Source: Roseomonas sp. HF4
Lineage (GTDB): Bacteria > Pseudomonadota > Alphaproteobacteria > Acetobacterales > Acetobacteraceae
NCBI RefSeq assembly: GCF_005222755.1
Contig: NZ_STGD01000005.1
Coordinates: 248,001-312,000, forward strand
DNA length: 64,000 nt
Direction: 5' to 3'
In this document: in pieces, positions 22,121 through 31,498 of the stretch
How the letters are laid out: each line of letters opens with the position of its first letter
Numbering within the stretch: the stretch's first letter is position 1
Notes under the pieces: model-generated
The model's input: only the letters and a program-made list of their open reading frames with translations
Told to the model about the DNA's origin: nothing
The model's database searches: none
Position numbers and translations under genes: made by a program

Positions 22121-23095
22121 TCATCGCCAGAGTTCGCGCGCCACCAGCCAGCCCTGAACCAGCGCCGCCACCTCATCCGAGTTGCGATCCATCTGGATCA
22201 TGTGGCTGTTGCCGCGGATGCCGCGCGCCGGCAGGTCCACGACATCCACATGCCCGCCCGCCGCACGCACCGCCTCGGCGAAGGCCAGCCCGCGCGCGCG
22301 GATCGCCGGCCAGCGCAGGTCATCCTCGATGTAGTCGCCATAGATCATCAGCACGGGAATGCCGGCCAGCGCCGCGACCTTCTCCATCACCCCGGTGCTG
22401 GCCGGTTCCACCAGCACCAGCGCCCGCACTGTCCCCGGCCATTCCTGCGCCGCGCGCCAGGCGAAGAAGCCGCCCTGGCTGTGCGCGACCACGACCGATG
22501 GCCCGACGCGGTCGAGCAGCGCGCCATAGGCTGCCAGCGTCAGGTCGTCCGTCGTCGTGAAGCGCGGCACGCATTGCCGGATGAAGTTGCGCCACGAGGC
22601 CGGGTCGGCCGGGAATTGCTGGCCGTCGAAGACGCGCCCGTCCTGCGGCGTGCCGGGGCCGATGCGGAAGCGCGCCCAGGGGTTCTCGAGCGTGAGCGTC
22701 ACGGCGGTACCGCCGGTTTCCTCGGGGATGCGCGTCCAGCCCGCGCGGCCGCGCTCGACGGCGTCGGTCAGCACGACCTCCCAGCCCCGGCGAAGGAAGA
22801 AATGCTGCCAGCCCTCCCGCCCGTCCGGCGTCGTTTCCCAGCAGGCCCCGGTGAGGCCGCCGCCGTGCCAGAGCAAGAGCGGCATGGCGCCGCGGCGCGG
22901 CTCTGGCACCATGAACTGGGCGTACATGCCGCCGACGAGGTAGGTGCCGTTCGGGTCAAGCCGCGCCGGCGCGCTCCCGGGGGTGAACAGCACCTCGCGC
23001 GGCGGCTCGCTCGCGACGCGTGTCTCATGCCCGCCGACATGGAAGGAGCCCCAGCGGGCGAGCGCGATCGGCGGGTGGGCGGGCGGCTGCGTCAT
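22121..23095 (-). CDS. Alpha/beta hydrolase (esterase-like)
   Basis: A 324-residue cytoplasmic alpha/beta-hydrolase. The nucleophile elbow is VAHSQGGFFAW (Ser about 209), preceded by an oxyanion-side LLLWHGGGLTG segment; the acid is probably in MIYGDYIEDD and the histidine in RGIRGNSHMIQMD. No signal peptide. Substrate unknown; such proteins are often annotated only as esterase or hydrolase. It is convergent with tsaC (27-nt gap) and lies downstream of another hydrolase on the same strand end to end in opposite order, 39 nt apart. Confidence 0.86.
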   Translation of the reverse strand: MTQPPAHPPIALARWGSFHVGGHETRVASEPPREVLFTPGSAPARLDPNGTYLVGGMYAQFMVPEPRRGAMPLLLWHGGGLTGACWETTPDGREGWQHFFLRRGWEVVLTDAVERGRAGWTRIPEETGGTAVTLTLENPWARFRIGPGTPQDGRVFDGQQFPADPASWRNFIRQCVPRFTTTDDLTLAAYGALLDRVGPSVVVAHSQGGFFAWRAAQEWPGTVRALVLVEPASTGVMEKVAALAGIPVLMIYGDYIEDDLRWPAIRARGLAFAEAVRAAGGHVDVVDLPARGIRGNSHMIQMDRNSDEVAALVQGWLVARELWR

Positions 23096-23134
23096 GAATC
23101 CTCCGGCGTCGGGGGCGTGAGGCTACACGCAGGC

Positions 23135-23953
23135 TCACCAGCCGTTGAGGGCGGCGAGGCTGCGCCAGGCGCGCACCACATCCTCGGCGCGCAGCTCGTG
23201 CCCGCCGGGATGGAGGCAGAGCTCGAGCACGCGGCCTTCCGGATTGACCCGGCGCGTGCAGTCGAGGCCGGGCGCGCGGCTTTCTGCCGGCGGGCCGAAG
23301 CGGCCGAAGGCGGCATAGCTGCGGATCGCCGCCCGCACGTCGCCCTGCCGCCCGTCGCCGATCGCGCGCCCGCCGAGCGGCACGACGGGATCATCGGTGC
23401 CGTGGCTGTGCAGGATGGTCACGGGTCCGGTCGGGCAGGTCGCCGGCACCGGCGCCCAGAAGGTTCCCGAGACCGGCGCGTAGCCTGCGAACAGGCCGCC
23501 GCCATGGCAGGCCAGGTGCCAGACCAGCATGCCGCCGGCCGACATGCCCGAGGCCATGATGCGGCCCCTGTCCACCGGGAAGCGAGCGGCGACGTCGTCG
23601 AGCAGCCGCGCCATGTCCGCCACCTCGTCGAGCGGCGGCCGGTCCCCGCCCGATGGCGCATGGGGCAGGGTCCAGACCTCGCCCTTCGATTGCGGCGCAA
23701 CGAGCGCGAGGCCGAGGCCGGACACGGCAGCGGCCAGGTCGCGATCCGCCATCATGTTGGCCGCCGTGTCGCGATAGCCGTGGGCGACCAGGATGGCGCC
23801 GATGCGCGCCGCGCCCGGCGGCAGCGGCGGCAGGCGGATGCGGTAGGTGCGCGCGCCGACGACGCAGTCGCTGTCCGGCCCGCAGGCGCGCGCGGTTCCG
23901 GTCGCGGCGCCGAGCAGCGCCAGCAGCAGCGCCGCGCAGTGGAGCAGGCGCAT
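23135..23953 (-). CDS. Secreted PHB depolymerase / feruloyl-esterase-like hydrolase
   Basis: 272 residues with a signal peptide (MRLLHCAALLLALLGAATGTARA). The mature protein has the LpqC/PHB-depolymerase-like fold: ILVAHGYRDTAANM, the nucleophile elbow MASGMSAGGMLVW (Ser about 138), ILHSHGTDDPVVPLGG for the acid, and a C-terminal LHPGGHELRAEDVV with the catalytic histidine. Cys pairs (ACGPDSDC, CHGG, TCPTG, DCTRR, ELCLH) suggest disulphides and a periplasmic or extracellular site. Probably degrades an ester polymer or oligomer; substrate unproven. Confidence 0.85.
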   Translation of the reverse strand: MRLLHCAALLLALLGAATGTARACGPDSDCVVGARTYRIRLPPLPPGAARIGAILVAHGYRDTAANMMADRDLAAAVSGLGLALVAPQSKGEVWTLPHAPSGGDRPPLDEVADMARLLDDVAARFPVDRGRIMASGMSAGGMLVWHLACHGGGLFAGYAPVSGTFWAPVPATCPTGPVTILHSHGTDDPVVPLGGRAIGDGRQGDVRAAIRSYAAFGRFGPPAESRAPGLDCTRRVNPEGRVLELCLHPGGHELRAEDVVRAWRSLAALNGW

Positions 23954-24055
23954 GGGGGGCCTCCGGTGTCGTTGCGCCGGAGGCTAGCCGACCGCCGGGC
24001 CGACCGCCACGAGGGGCGGAAGCGAGGCCCGGCTCGGGTTGCCGCCCGCGCCGCG

Positions 24056-24796
24056 TCAGATCATCGCCATGCCGCCGTTGACGTGCAGCGTCTGGCCCGT
24101 GACCCAGGCCGCCTCGGCGCTGGCGAGGTAGACGACCGCCGCCGCGATGTCCTCGGGCGTGCCCATGCGCTGCGTCGGGATGCGCGACAGCAGCGCGGTC
24201 TTCTGCGCATCGCCGAGCGCATCGGTCATCGCGGTCTTCACGAAGCCCGGTGCGACGACGTTCACGGTCACGCCGCGCGTCGCGACTTCCTGTGCGAGCG
24301 ACTTCGACATCCCGATCAGCCCCGCCTTGGCGGCGGCGTAGTTCGCCTGGCCCGCATTGCCGGTGACGCCGACGATGGACGCGATCGACACGATCCGTCC
24401 GTGGCGCTTCTTCATCATGCCGCGGAGCGCGGCGCGCGCCAGGCGGAAGGGCGCGGTCAGGTCCACCTCGATCACCGCGTTCCAGTCGGCGTCGCCCATG
24501 CGCAGCGCCAGCATGTCGCGGGTGAAGCCGGCATTGTTCACCAGGATGTCGAGCCCGCCGGCGTCGGCCTCGATCTTCTCGACCAGGGCCGCGGGCGCCG
24601 CTGGGTCCGCGAGGTCGGCCGGCGCGACGATGACGCGCGCGCCGCCCAGCGCCGCGGCCACGCGGGCGAGTTCCGCTTCCCGCCGGCCGGTGATGGCGAC
24701 GGTCGCGCCCTGGGCGTGCAGCGCGGCGGCGATCGCCTCCCCGATGCCGCCGGTGGCGCCGGTGACGAGCGCGGTCTTGCCGGTCAGGTCGAACAT
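24056..24796 (-). CDS. fabG: 3-oxoacyl-ACP reductase
   Basis: NADPH-dependent reduction of 3-ketoacyl-ACP in fatty-acid elongation. 246 residues, classical short-chain dehydrogenase: VTGATGGIGE cofactor loop (11-20), NNAGFTRD, catalytic Ser in SIASIVGVTGNAG, Tyr and Lys in YAAAKAG, and the FabG-like C-terminus YLASEAAWVTGQTLHVNGGM, seen here as WVTGQTLHVNGGMAMI. The start MFDLTGKTAL at 24796 has AGGA upstream. It follows fabD on the same strand after 169 nt; acpP and fabF would be expected next but are not here, since the next gene leftward is an esterase. Confidence 0.95.
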   Translation of the reverse strand: MFDLTGKTALVTGATGGIGEAIAAALHAQGATVAITGRREAELARVAAALGGARVIVAPADLADPAAPAALVEKIEADAGGLDILVNNAGFTRDMLALRMGDADWNAVIEVDLTAPFRLARAALRGMMKKRHGRIVSIASIVGVTGNAGQANYAAAKAGLIGMSKSLAQEVATRGVTVNVVAPGFVKTAMTDALGDAQKTALLSRIPTQRMGTPEDIAAAVVYLASAEAAWVTGQTLHVNGGMAMI

Positions 24797-24965
24797 GCAG
24801 GAACTCCGGTCAGGGGTTGAGGCCCCGCGCGGCGGGGTCGAAGCACCGTGCGGTCGCGAGGTCGAACCAGGCGCGGGCATTGCCTTCCTCCCGCGCCGCG
24901 AGGCGCGTGGTGGCGGCCGCGGCCGGGCAGGTGGATCCGGTCCATGGGGAGGTGCGGCGCCTCCA

Positions 24966-25925
24966 CTACAGCGACTTCAGGAACGCCTCGACATCGGCCG
25001 GCGTACCGATGGCGATCGCGGTCGCCTCGGGCGCGTTGCGCTTCATCAGCCCGGTCAGCACCTTGCCCGAGCCGACCTCGACGAAGCGGTCGCAGCCCAT
25101 CGCGGCCATCGCCGCCACGCATTCGCGCCAGCGCACCGTGCCGGTCACCTGGCGCACCAGCAGGTCGCGGATCTCGGAGGGCTCGGTCGCCTTGGCCGCG
25201 GTCACGTTCGCCACCACCGGCACGATGGGCGCGCGGAGGTCGGCCTTGGCGAGCGCCTCGGCCATCGCATCCGCCGCCGGCGCCATCAGCGCGCAGTGGA
25301 AGGGCGCTGAGACCGGCAGCAGCATGGCGCGCTTCACGCCACGGTCCTTCGCCACCTCGATCGCGCGCTCGACCGCCGCCTTGGCGCCGGAGATGACGAC
25401 CTGGCCGCCGCCATTGTCGTTGGCGGCCTCGACCACCTCGCGCGTGCCGGTCTCGGGGTCGGGCGCGGCGGCCTCGCAGATGGCGCGCGCGAGGTCGATC
25501 TCGGCGCCGAGCAGCGCCGCCATGGCGCCGGTGCCGGGCGGCGTCGCCTTCTGCATCGCTTCCCCGCGCAGGCGGAGAAGGCGCGCCGCCGTCGCGACGT
25601 CGAAGGCGCCGGCGGCGGTCAGCGCAGAATACTCGCCGAGCGAATGCCCGGCGACGAGCGCCACGCGGTCCGCGAGGTGGAAGCCGCCCTCGGCCTCCAG
25701 CGCGCGCACCACGGCGAGCGAATGGGCCATGAGCGCCGGCTGCGCATTGGCGGTCAGGGTCAGGTCCTCCTGCGGGCCCTCCCACATCAGCCGGCTCAGC
25801 TTCTCCGAGAGCGCGTCGTCCACCTCCTGGAAGACGTGGCGGGCGGCCGGGAAGGCCTCGGCCAGGTCGCGGCCCATGCCGACGGCCTGGCTGCCCTGGC
25901 CGGGGAAGACGAAGGCTGTTGCCAT
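24966..25925 (-). CDS. fabD: Malonyl-CoA:ACP transacylase
   Basis: Loads malonyl groups onto acyl carrier protein for fatty-acid synthesis. 319 residues. The N-terminal FVFPGQGSQAVGMG, the nucleophile GHSLGEYSAL (Ser95), the Arg-bearing RLLRLRGEAMQ segment and the catalytic His210 in VSAPFHCALM are present, with GSGKVLTGLMKR near the end. It leads the fabD-fabG pair. Confidence 0.97.
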   Translation of the reverse strand: MATAFVFPGQGSQAVGMGRDLAEAFPAARHVFQEVDDALSEKLSRLMWEGPQEDLTLTANAQPALMAHSLAVVRALEAEGGFHLADRVALVAGHSLGEYSALTAAGAFDVATAARLLRLRGEAMQKATPPGTGAMAALLGAEIDLARAICEAAAPDPETGTREVVEAANDNGGGQVVISGAKAAVERAIEVAKDRGVKRAMLLPVSAPFHCALMAPAADAMAEALAKADLRAPIVPVVANVTAAKATEPSEIRDLLVRQVTGTVRWRECVAAMAAMGCDRFVEVGSGKVLTGLMKRNAPEATAIAIGTPADVEAFLKSL

Positions 25926-25989
25926 GATTGCGCGTATCCGTGGTGTTGCTGGCGGTCCGGGCGCGGGATGCGGCGGGCGGGGGGCATTG

Positions 25990-26181
25990 TCAACCGCGCG
26001 GTGGGACCTCTGCGCAAGGATGGGGCCAGCGGACCCCTGCCCGGAACGCCGGAGGATGGGCGATCCGGAACGACCGGGGCGCCGGGCAGCGCTGCTGGAA
26101 GCGCCGGCGGCACTCCTCGTTCCAGGCGCGCAGCGCGTCGTGCCATCGGCGCGCCTCGGCCTCGGTCGCGAAGGGCCGCAT
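25990..26181 (-). CDS. Small hypothetical protein
   Basis: 63 residues. The first 35 (RPFATEAEARRWHDALRAW and following) form a charged amphipathic helix with strong coding-type codon choice; the tail is Pro/Arg-rich. No family recognised and no convincing ribosome site. It lies in the 361-nt gap between the second Bug receptor gene's end and fabD, on the same strand. The rest of that gap shows nothing recognisable. Confidence 0.4.
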   Translation of the reverse strand: MRPFATEAEARRWHDALRAWNEECRRRFQQRCPAPRSFRIAHPPAFRAGVRWPHPCAEVPPRG

Positions 26182-26286
26182 GGCCGGTCCGGCGCTTTGG
26201 CAGGGGGCGCTGATGCGCGCGGGCGGGTCGGCCCCGGGCCGGGGCGTCGAACAGCGCGGTGAGCAGGACCGCCGACGCGGGGCGCG

Positions 26287-27261
26287 TCAATTCATCTGGA
26301 TGCCGGCCTCGGCCACCACGCGCTTCCAGCGCGCGAGCTCGGTCGAAATGGTGCGGCCGAGTTCCTCGGGCGTGCTGGCATCGATGGTGAAGCCGGCCGC
26401 GGTCAGGCGCTGCGTGACCTCGGGCTGGCGGAGCGCGGCGGTGATGGTCTCGTGCAGCCGCGCGATGGCCGGCGCCGGCGTGGCCGCCGGCGCGAGGAAG
26501 GCCGACCAGGAGGCCGAGACCACCTGCGGGAAGCCGGCCTCGGTCATGGTCGGCACATCTGGCAGGGGGGCGAAGCGGCGCGGCATGGCGATGGCGATGC
26601 CGCGCAGCGCGCCCGAGGCGACATGCGGGCGCACCGTCGCCGCGTTCAGGATGGAGCACTGCACCGTGCCCTGAATCATGGCGGTGACGGCGGGTGCGCC
26701 GCCGGGGAAGGGCACATGCGTCGCCTGGGTGCCGGTGGCGCGCAGGAACAGCTCCATCCCCAGCTGCTCGGTCGAACCGACGCCGCCAGAGGAATAGGAG
26801 GCGCGGCCATCCTCGCGCTTCAGCCATTCGATCGTCTCGGCGACGGTGCGGGCCGGGACGTCCTTGTGCACCACCAGCATGTTGGGCACCGACATCGCGA
26901 GCGTGACGGGGGCGAAGTCCTTCTCGGGGTCGTAGCCGGGGCGCTGCATGACCGCCGGGTTGATGGTCATGGTGCCGGAGGCGGCGACGATCAGGGCGTG
27001 CCCGTCCGGCGGCAGGGCCGCGACATGGCGGGCGGCGATGGCGCCGGTCGCACCGGGGCGGTTCTCGACCACCACGGTCTGGCCGAGCGCCTGCTGGAGG
27101 TGCGGCGCGACCAGGCGGGCGACGATGTCGTTCGGCCCGCCGGCGGCGAAGGGCACGACCAGGGTGATGGTGCGCGACGCCGCCCAGGCGCCCTGCGCCG
27201 CGGCGATGCGGGGCGCGGCCAGGGCGGCGATGGGCAGGATCAGGGCGCTGCGGCGGTGCAT
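26287..27261 (-). CDS. Tripartite tricarboxylate transporter substrate-binding protein (Bug family), second
   Basis: 324-residue periplasmic receptor with signal peptide (RRSALILPIAALAAPRIAAAQ, cleavage after AAA). Family motifs: ITLVVPFAAGGPNDIVARL, VVVENRPGATGAIAA, PPDGHALIVAASGTM, YSSGGVGSTEQLGMELF and THVPFPGGAPAVT. Only moderately similar to the receptor at 15.3 kb, so the two probably bind different ligands. No transporter membrane subunits are adjacent. Confidence 0.92.
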   Translation of the reverse strand: MHRRSALILPIAALAAPRIAAAQGAWAASRTITLVVPFAAGGPNDIVARLVAPHLQQALGQTVVVENRPGATGAIAARHVAALPPDGHALIVAASGTMTINPAVMQRPGYDPEKDFAPVTLAMSVPNMLVVHKDVPARTVAETIEWLKREDGRASYSSGGVGSTEQLGMELFLRATGTQATHVPFPGGAPAVTAMIQGTVQCSILNAATVRPHVASGALRGIAIAMPRRFAPLPDVPTMTEAGFPQVVSASWSAFLAPAATPAPAIARLHETITAALRQPEVTQRLTAAGFTIDASTPEELGRTISTELARWKRVVAEAGIQMN

Positions 27262-27759
27262 GGCGGGCCTCCCGGGGCGTTTCGCGGGTGATTGCAGCAT
27301 GAAGCGCGATGATGCGCATCCCCGACGGTCGTTGTACGCCGCTCCGCTGGGACGCGACCACGGGTCCAGTGACGGGCCCGGGCCGGTGCGCCGCGTGCCG
27401 GTGAACGCCAGCGCCTGCGCGCTGATCACCCTGGGTCCGGCAATGCCAGACCCGCCTGGGCTCACCGAGCCGGACCGCAGGGCGTGGCTGGCGCGGCACC
27501 CGCCCGGCCCGATCATCTCGTGCCCTTGCGCGCCGGGGTGGCCGCCGGCCGAACATCGCGCCACGCCGGGGAGGGCGGGGCGACCGGCCCCACCGCCGCC
27601 CACCACGCGCCGACGCGCGGGGGCATTCCGCCCTTGCCTCCGCACCCTCCGCCGTGCTTAACGCCGCGCTCCCCTGCCGGGTGCGAGGCACGCGCCCGGC
27701 TATGCCCGTTTGCGCGCCCCACCCCGGGGCCAGGGCTGAGACAGCCACAGGGAGATCAC
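27262..27759 (+). other. 498-nt gap without a gene, upstream of rpsF
   Basis: No open frame here has coding character or a ribosome site. The region must hold the promoters of the rightward ribosomal-protein operon and of the leftward Bug receptor. It is very GC-rich; no clear -35/-10 pair or riboswitch-like fold was recognised. A leader bound by ribosomal protein S6:S18 is known in other bacteria, but no such CCG-bulge hairpin could be identified by eye. Confidence 0.5.
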
Positions 27760-28230
27760 ATGCCACTGTACGAATGCGTGTTCATCGCGCGCAACGACGT
27801 GACCCAGCAGCAGGTCGAAGCGATCGCCGAGCAGGTCGCCGGCCTGATCACCGAGGGCGGTGGCGAGGTCAAGAAGCGCGAATACTGGGGCCTGCGCGGC
27901 CTCGCCTACAAGATCAAGAAGAACCGCAAGGGGCACTACATGCTCCTCGGCATCGACGCGCCCGGCACCGCGCTTCCGGAAGTCGAGCGCCAGCTCGGCC
28001 TCAACGAGGACGTGCTGCGCAGCCTGATGGTGCGGGTCGAGGCGATCGACGAGGCGCCGTCCGCCGTGCTGGCCAAGCGCAGCGACGACCGTGGCGACCG
28101 CGGCTTCCGCGGCCCCCGCCCGGCCGGCCGCTTCGGCTCCGGCCGCGGCCGCGAGCGGAGCGACGACCGCGAGGAATACCGCGCCCGCCCGCGCGACGAA
28201 TCCGACGGCCCCGGCGGCCACGAGGAGTAA
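27760..28230 (+). CDS. rpsF: 30S ribosomal protein S6
   Basis: Component of the 30S platform that binds S18. 156 residues: MPLYECVFIARNDVTQQQVE at the start, then REYWGLRGLAYKIKKNRKGHY and NEDVLRSLMVRVEAI of the S6 fold. The C-terminal third (about 108-156) is an Arg/Gly/Asp-rich disordered tail (RGDRGFRGPRPAGRFGSGRG), longer than in E. coli but usual in alphaproteobacteria. GGGAGA lies 7 nt upstream of the ATG. First gene of the rpsF-rpsR-DUF2232-rplI operon. Confidence 0.97.
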   Translation: MPLYECVFIARNDVTQQQVEAIAEQVAGLITEGGGEVKKREYWGLRGLAYKIKKNRKGHYMLLGIDAPGTALPEVERQLGLNEDVLRSLMVRVEAIDEAPSAVLAKRSDDRGDRGFRGPRPAGRFGSGRGRERSDDREEYRARPRDESDGPGGHEE

Positions 28231-28236
28231 GGCATC

Positions 28237-28515
28237 ATGTCCGACAGCACCGACCTGACCCCCGCCGCGCGCCGCCCGGCCGTGGGCGCCCGCCGGCCCT
28301 TCTACCGGCGCAAGAAGTCCTGCCCCTTCTCCGGCCCGCAGGCGCCGAAGATCGACTACAAGGACGTCCGGCTGCTCTCCCGCTTCCTGAGCGAGCGCGG
28401 CAAGATCGTCCCGTCCCGCATCACGGCGGTGTCCGGCAAGAAGCAGCGCGAACTGGCCCAGGCCATCAAGCGGTCCCGCTTCCTGGCGCTGCTGCCCTAC
28501 GTCATCAACGACTGA
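28237..28515 (+). CDS. rpsR: 30S ribosomal protein S18
   Basis: Partner of S6 on the small subunit. 92 residues, with the conserved [22 protein letters not shown] and [20 protein letters not shown], read here from residues 22-65, and [21 protein letters not shown] near the end. Separated from rpsF by 6 nt. Confidence 0.97.
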   Translation: MSDSTDLTPAARRPAVGARRPFYRRKKSCPFSGPQAPKIDYKDVRLLSRFLSERGKIVPSRITAVSGKKQRELAQAIKRSRFLALLPYVIND

Positions 28516-28540
28516 CGACAGGGAGGCCGGGCAGGCACCG

Positions 28541-29446
28541 ATGGGCGGCATGCTGAGCAATCCGCGCTGGCTGGCCGCGATGGCGGGGGGCCTCACGGCC
28601 GCCGTGCTGTCGCTCTGGGCCATGCGCGGCATGCCGCTCGGCTTCGCGGCCTTCTGGCTGACGCCGCTGCCGATCTTCGCCGCGGGACTGGGCTTCGGGC
28701 CGGGTGCCGCCGCGGGGGCGGCGGGGGCGGCCGCTGTGCTGCACCTGGCGCTGGCCGACACGCTGCCGGCGGTGGTCTTCCTGGCCGCCTTCGGCATCCC
28801 CGCGACGCTGATTGTGGCGACCGGCTTCCGCGACGGCCGGCTCGACCCGTCCGTGCCGCTCGCGATCCTCGGCCTCTGGCCGGCGGTCGTCATCCTGCTG
28901 GTCGCGGCCTGGTTCTCGGGCACGCCCGGCGGGCTGGAAGGCGCGATGCGCACGGCGGTGGACCAGGGCGTGCGGCGCATGGGCGGCGCCGCGGGCGACC
29001 TGCCGATGGACGAACTGGTCCGCGTGATGGCTGCGGCGCTCGGCTTCTGGTCGGCGGTGTCGCTGGCGGTGAACGGGGCGGCGGCGCAGTCGGCGCTGAC
29101 GCGCACGGGCACCGCCATGGCCGCGACACCCCGCTGGAGCGAGGTGCGGCTGCCAGGTTGGTACCCACCGCTGACCGCGGCCGGGGCGCTCGCCTGGCTG
29201 GTCGCGGGCGGGGACGGCGATGCCGTGACGCTCTCGGTCCTGATCGTGCTGCTGCTGCCGGTCTTCCTGCAGGGGATCGCTTCGGTGCACCGGCGCTCCG
29301 CCGGCCGCCCGGGCCGGCACTTCATGCTCGGCGTGTTCTACGCCGGGCTCGTCATCCTCAGCGTGCCGGCCGCGATCGCGGTAACGGCCTTCGGTTTCTA
29401 CGAGCAATGGGGGCGGCGCACGAGCCCGCCCGGAGGCACAACATGA
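28541..29446 (+). CDS. DUF2232-family membrane protein
   Basis: A 301-residue polytopic membrane protein, about eight hydrophobic helices, of the DUF2232 (YybS-like) group often found between rpsR and rplI in alphaproteobacteria. Conserved-looking parts are [17 protein letters not shown], a cytoplasmic loop with [11 protein letters not shown], and [19 protein letters not shown]. Function unknown; the ribosomal operon position is conserved but does not itself reveal a role. Its TGA stop overlaps the rplI ATG. Confidence 0.86.
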   Translation: MGGMLSNPRWLAAMAGGLTAAVLSLWAMRGMPLGFAAFWLTPLPIFAAGLGFGPGAAAGAAGAAAVLHLALADTLPAVVFLAAFGIPATLIVATGFRDGRLDPSVPLAILGLWPAVVILLVAAWFSGTPGGLEGAMRTAVDQGVRRMGGAAGDLPMDELVRVMAAALGFWSAVSLAVNGAAAQSALTRTGTAMAATPRWSEVRLPGWYPPLTAAGALAWLVAGGDGDAVTLSVLIVLLLPVFLQGIASVHRRSAGRPGRHFMLGVFYAGLVILSVPAAIAVTAFGFYEQWGRRTSPPGGTT

Positions 29447-30012
29447 TCGATCTCATCCTGATGCAGCGCGTGGACAAGCTCGGCCAGATGGGCGAGCGGG
29501 TGACCGTGCGTCCCGGCTATGCGCGCAACTTCCTGATCCCGTCGGGCAAGGCGATCCGCGCAAGCAAGGACAACCTCGCCCGCTTCGAGGAGCAGCGCGC
29601 CCAGCTCGAGGCTCAGAACATCAAGCGCCGCGAGGAGGCCGAGCGCGTCGGCGAACGCGTCGCCGGGCTGACCGTCACCCTCATCCGCCAGGCGGGCGAG
29701 AGCGGCGCCCTCTACGGCTCCGTCTCCACGCGCGACATCGCCGAGGGCTGCACCGCCGCGGGCCTGACGGTCGCGCGCGACCAGGTGCTGCTCGGCCAGC
29801 CGATCAAGTCGGTGGGCATGACCACCGTGCAGGTGGCGCTGCACCCGGAGGTCAACATCCCCGTCCTGGTGAACGTCGCCCGCTCCCCGGAGGAGGCCCT
29901 GAAGCAGGCCCGCGGCGAGCGCGTCGAGGCCGAGGACGAGGCGGAGGCCGCGAGCCTCGAGGCCGAACTGGCCGCCGAGCTCGCCGCCGGACAGGCCGAC
30001 GCCGAGCGCTGA
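29443..30012 (+). CDS. rplI: 50S ribosomal protein L9
   Basis: Elongated protein at the base of the L1 stalk. 189 residues: N-terminal domain [20 protein letters not shown] and [15 protein letters not shown], a long connecting helix ([20 protein letters not shown]), and the C-terminal domain [14 protein letters not shown]. An acidic Glu/Ala tail of about 40 residues follows, as in related alphaproteobacteria. Overlaps the DUF2232 gene by 4 nt. Confidence 0.97.
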   Translation: MIDLILMQRVDKLGQMGERVTVRPGYARNFLIPSGKAIRASKDNLARFEEQRAQLEAQNIKRREEAERVGERVAGLTVTLIRQAGESGALYGSVSTRDIAEGCTAAGLTVARDQVLLGQPIKSVGMTTVQVALHPEVNIPVLVNVARSPEEALKQARGERVEAEDEAEAASLEAELAAELAAGQADAER

Positions 30013-30020
30013 TGCGGGAT

Positions 30021-30046
30021 GGCCGGAATGCCTCGGCATTCCGGCC
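30021..30046 (+). terminator. Terminator-like hairpin after rplI
   Basis: GGCCGGAATGC and GCATTCCGGCC form a perfect 11-bp stem around a CTCG loop, 8 nt after the rplI stop. No U-run follows; in GC-rich alphaproteobacteria such hairpins commonly mark the operon end. Confidence 0.75.
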
Positions 30047-30174
30047 GCCGCCACCCCGGGGCGCCTGTCGTCGCGCCGCCGGCCCCGCTGCAAGCCTGCT
30101 GCACTGCGGGATTCAGGTCTTCCATCAGCAATGACTGATCTGCGATGCTCCCCCGCCGCCAGGGAGGAGCCCGC

Positions 30175-31449
30175 ATGCTGTTCCACCTCGCCATCCGCCG
30201 CCTGATCCGCATCGGCACGCTCCACGTGTGCTATCCCGACGGCACGCGGCGCAGCTACCGCGGCGGGCTGGGTCCCGAGGCGGGAATGCGCATCACGACC
30301 GAACGCGCGTTGCGGCGGCTGACCTTCAACCCGGCGCTTGCCCTCGGCGAAGCCTACATGGACGGCGAGGTGCAGCCCGAGGGCTGCACGCTGTTCGACC
30401 TGATGCAGCTGCTGGTGCGCAACCTCGAGACGGGCGGCACGCATCCCGCTGAGCGCGCGACGGAGTGGCTGCGGATCGCGCGCCGCCGGATCGACCAGCT
30501 CAATCCGGCACCGCGCGCGCGGCGCAACGTCGCGCACCACTACGACCTCAACGGGCGGCTCTACGCGCTGTTCCTCGACCGCGACCGGCAGTATTCCTGC
30601 GCCTACTTCGCCACCGGCAATGAGACGCTGGAGGAGGCGCAGGCCGCCAAGAAGCGCCACATCGCTGCGAAGCTGCTGCTCGACCGGCCGGGGCTCGAGG
30701 TGCTCGACATCGGCTGCGGCTGGGGCGGCATGGCGATCACGCTGGCGCGCGAGCACGGCGCGCGGGTCACCGGCATCACGCTCTCGACCGAGCAGTTGGA
30801 GGTCGCCCGCGCGCGGGCGCAGGAAGAAGGGCTGTCGGACCGCGTCCGCTTCGAGCTGATGGACTACCGTGCCTGGGACCGGCCGGTGGACCGCATCGTC
30901 TCGGTCGGCATGTTCGAGCATGTCGGCATCGACCACTACCGCCGCTTCTTCCGCGTGCTGCGCGGCGCGCTGCGGGATGACGGGGTTGCGCTGGTACACG
31001 CGATCGGGCGGTCGCACGGGCCGGGCGCCACCAATCCGTGGCTCACGAAATACATCTTCCCGGGCGGCTATTCGCCAGCGCTGTCGGAGGTGCTGCCCGC
31101 GGTCGAGCGGTCAGGCCTGTTCACCACCGACATCGAGGTCCTGCGCATGCACTACGCGATGACGATCGCGCAGTGGCGCGCGCGCTTCGCCGGCAACCGC
31201 GACGCGATCGCGAGCCTGACCGATGAACGCTTCTGCCGGATGTTCGAATTCTACCTGGCGGGATCGGAGCTCGCATTCCGCGAGAGCGGGCACATCGTCT
31301 GGCAGATGCAGCTGGCGCGACGCGTGGAGACGGTGCCGCTCACGCGGGACTACATGGTCCTGGACAAGGTCGGCGGAGGAGAACCTCCCCCGAGCCCCCT
31401 CCCTTCTCTCGCACCTGGCACCCGGCCGGGAGGGGCCGGCACCAAATGA
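30175..31449 (+). CDS. cfa: Cyclopropane-fatty-acyl-phospholipid synthase
   Basis: SAM-dependent methylene transfer to unsaturated acyl chains of membrane phospholipids. 424 residues. The N-terminal lipid-binding region includes ALGEAYMDGEVQPEG (about 57-71) and VAHHYDLNGRLYALFLD; the SAM site is VLDIGCGWGGMAITLA (176-191), followed by GITLSTEQL and YRFF-type VGMFEHVGIDHYRRFF. The start at 30175 is preferred (GGGAGGAG 6 nt upstream) over the ATG at 30145. The C-terminal 25 residues are Pro/Gly-rich and run into the terminator. Confidence 0.94.
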   Translation: MLFHLAIRRLIRIGTLHVCYPDGTRRSYRGGLGPEAGMRITTERALRRLTFNPALALGEAYMDGEVQPEGCTLFDLMQLLVRNLETGGTHPAERATEWLRIARRRIDQLNPAPRARRNVAHHYDLNGRLYALFLDRDRQYSCAYFATGNETLEEAQAAKKRHIAAKLLLDRPGLEVLDIGCGWGGMAITLAREHGARVTGITLSTEQLEVARARAQEEGLSDRVRFELMDYRAWDRPVDRIVSVGMFEHVGIDHYRRFFRVLRGALRDDGVALVHAIGRSHGPGATNPWLTKYIFPGGYSPALSEVLPAVERSGLFTTDIEVLRMHYAMTIAQWRARFAGNRDAIASLTDERFCRMFEFYLAGSELAFRESGHIVWQMQLARRVETVPLTRDYMVLDKVGGGEPPPSPLPSLAPGTRPGGAGTK

Positions 31450-31469
31450 CGAAGACGGTTGGGGGGCGC

Positions 31470-31491
31470 GGGGGGAAGTTCCCTTCCCCCC
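31470..31491. terminator. Bidirectional terminator between cfa and rhlE
   Basis: GGGGGGAAG and CTTCCCCCC pair in a 9-bp stem with a TTCC loop, in the 49-nt gap between the convergent cfa and helicase genes. It can serve both transcripts. Confidence 0.65.
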
Positions 31492-31498
31492 CCCTTCC

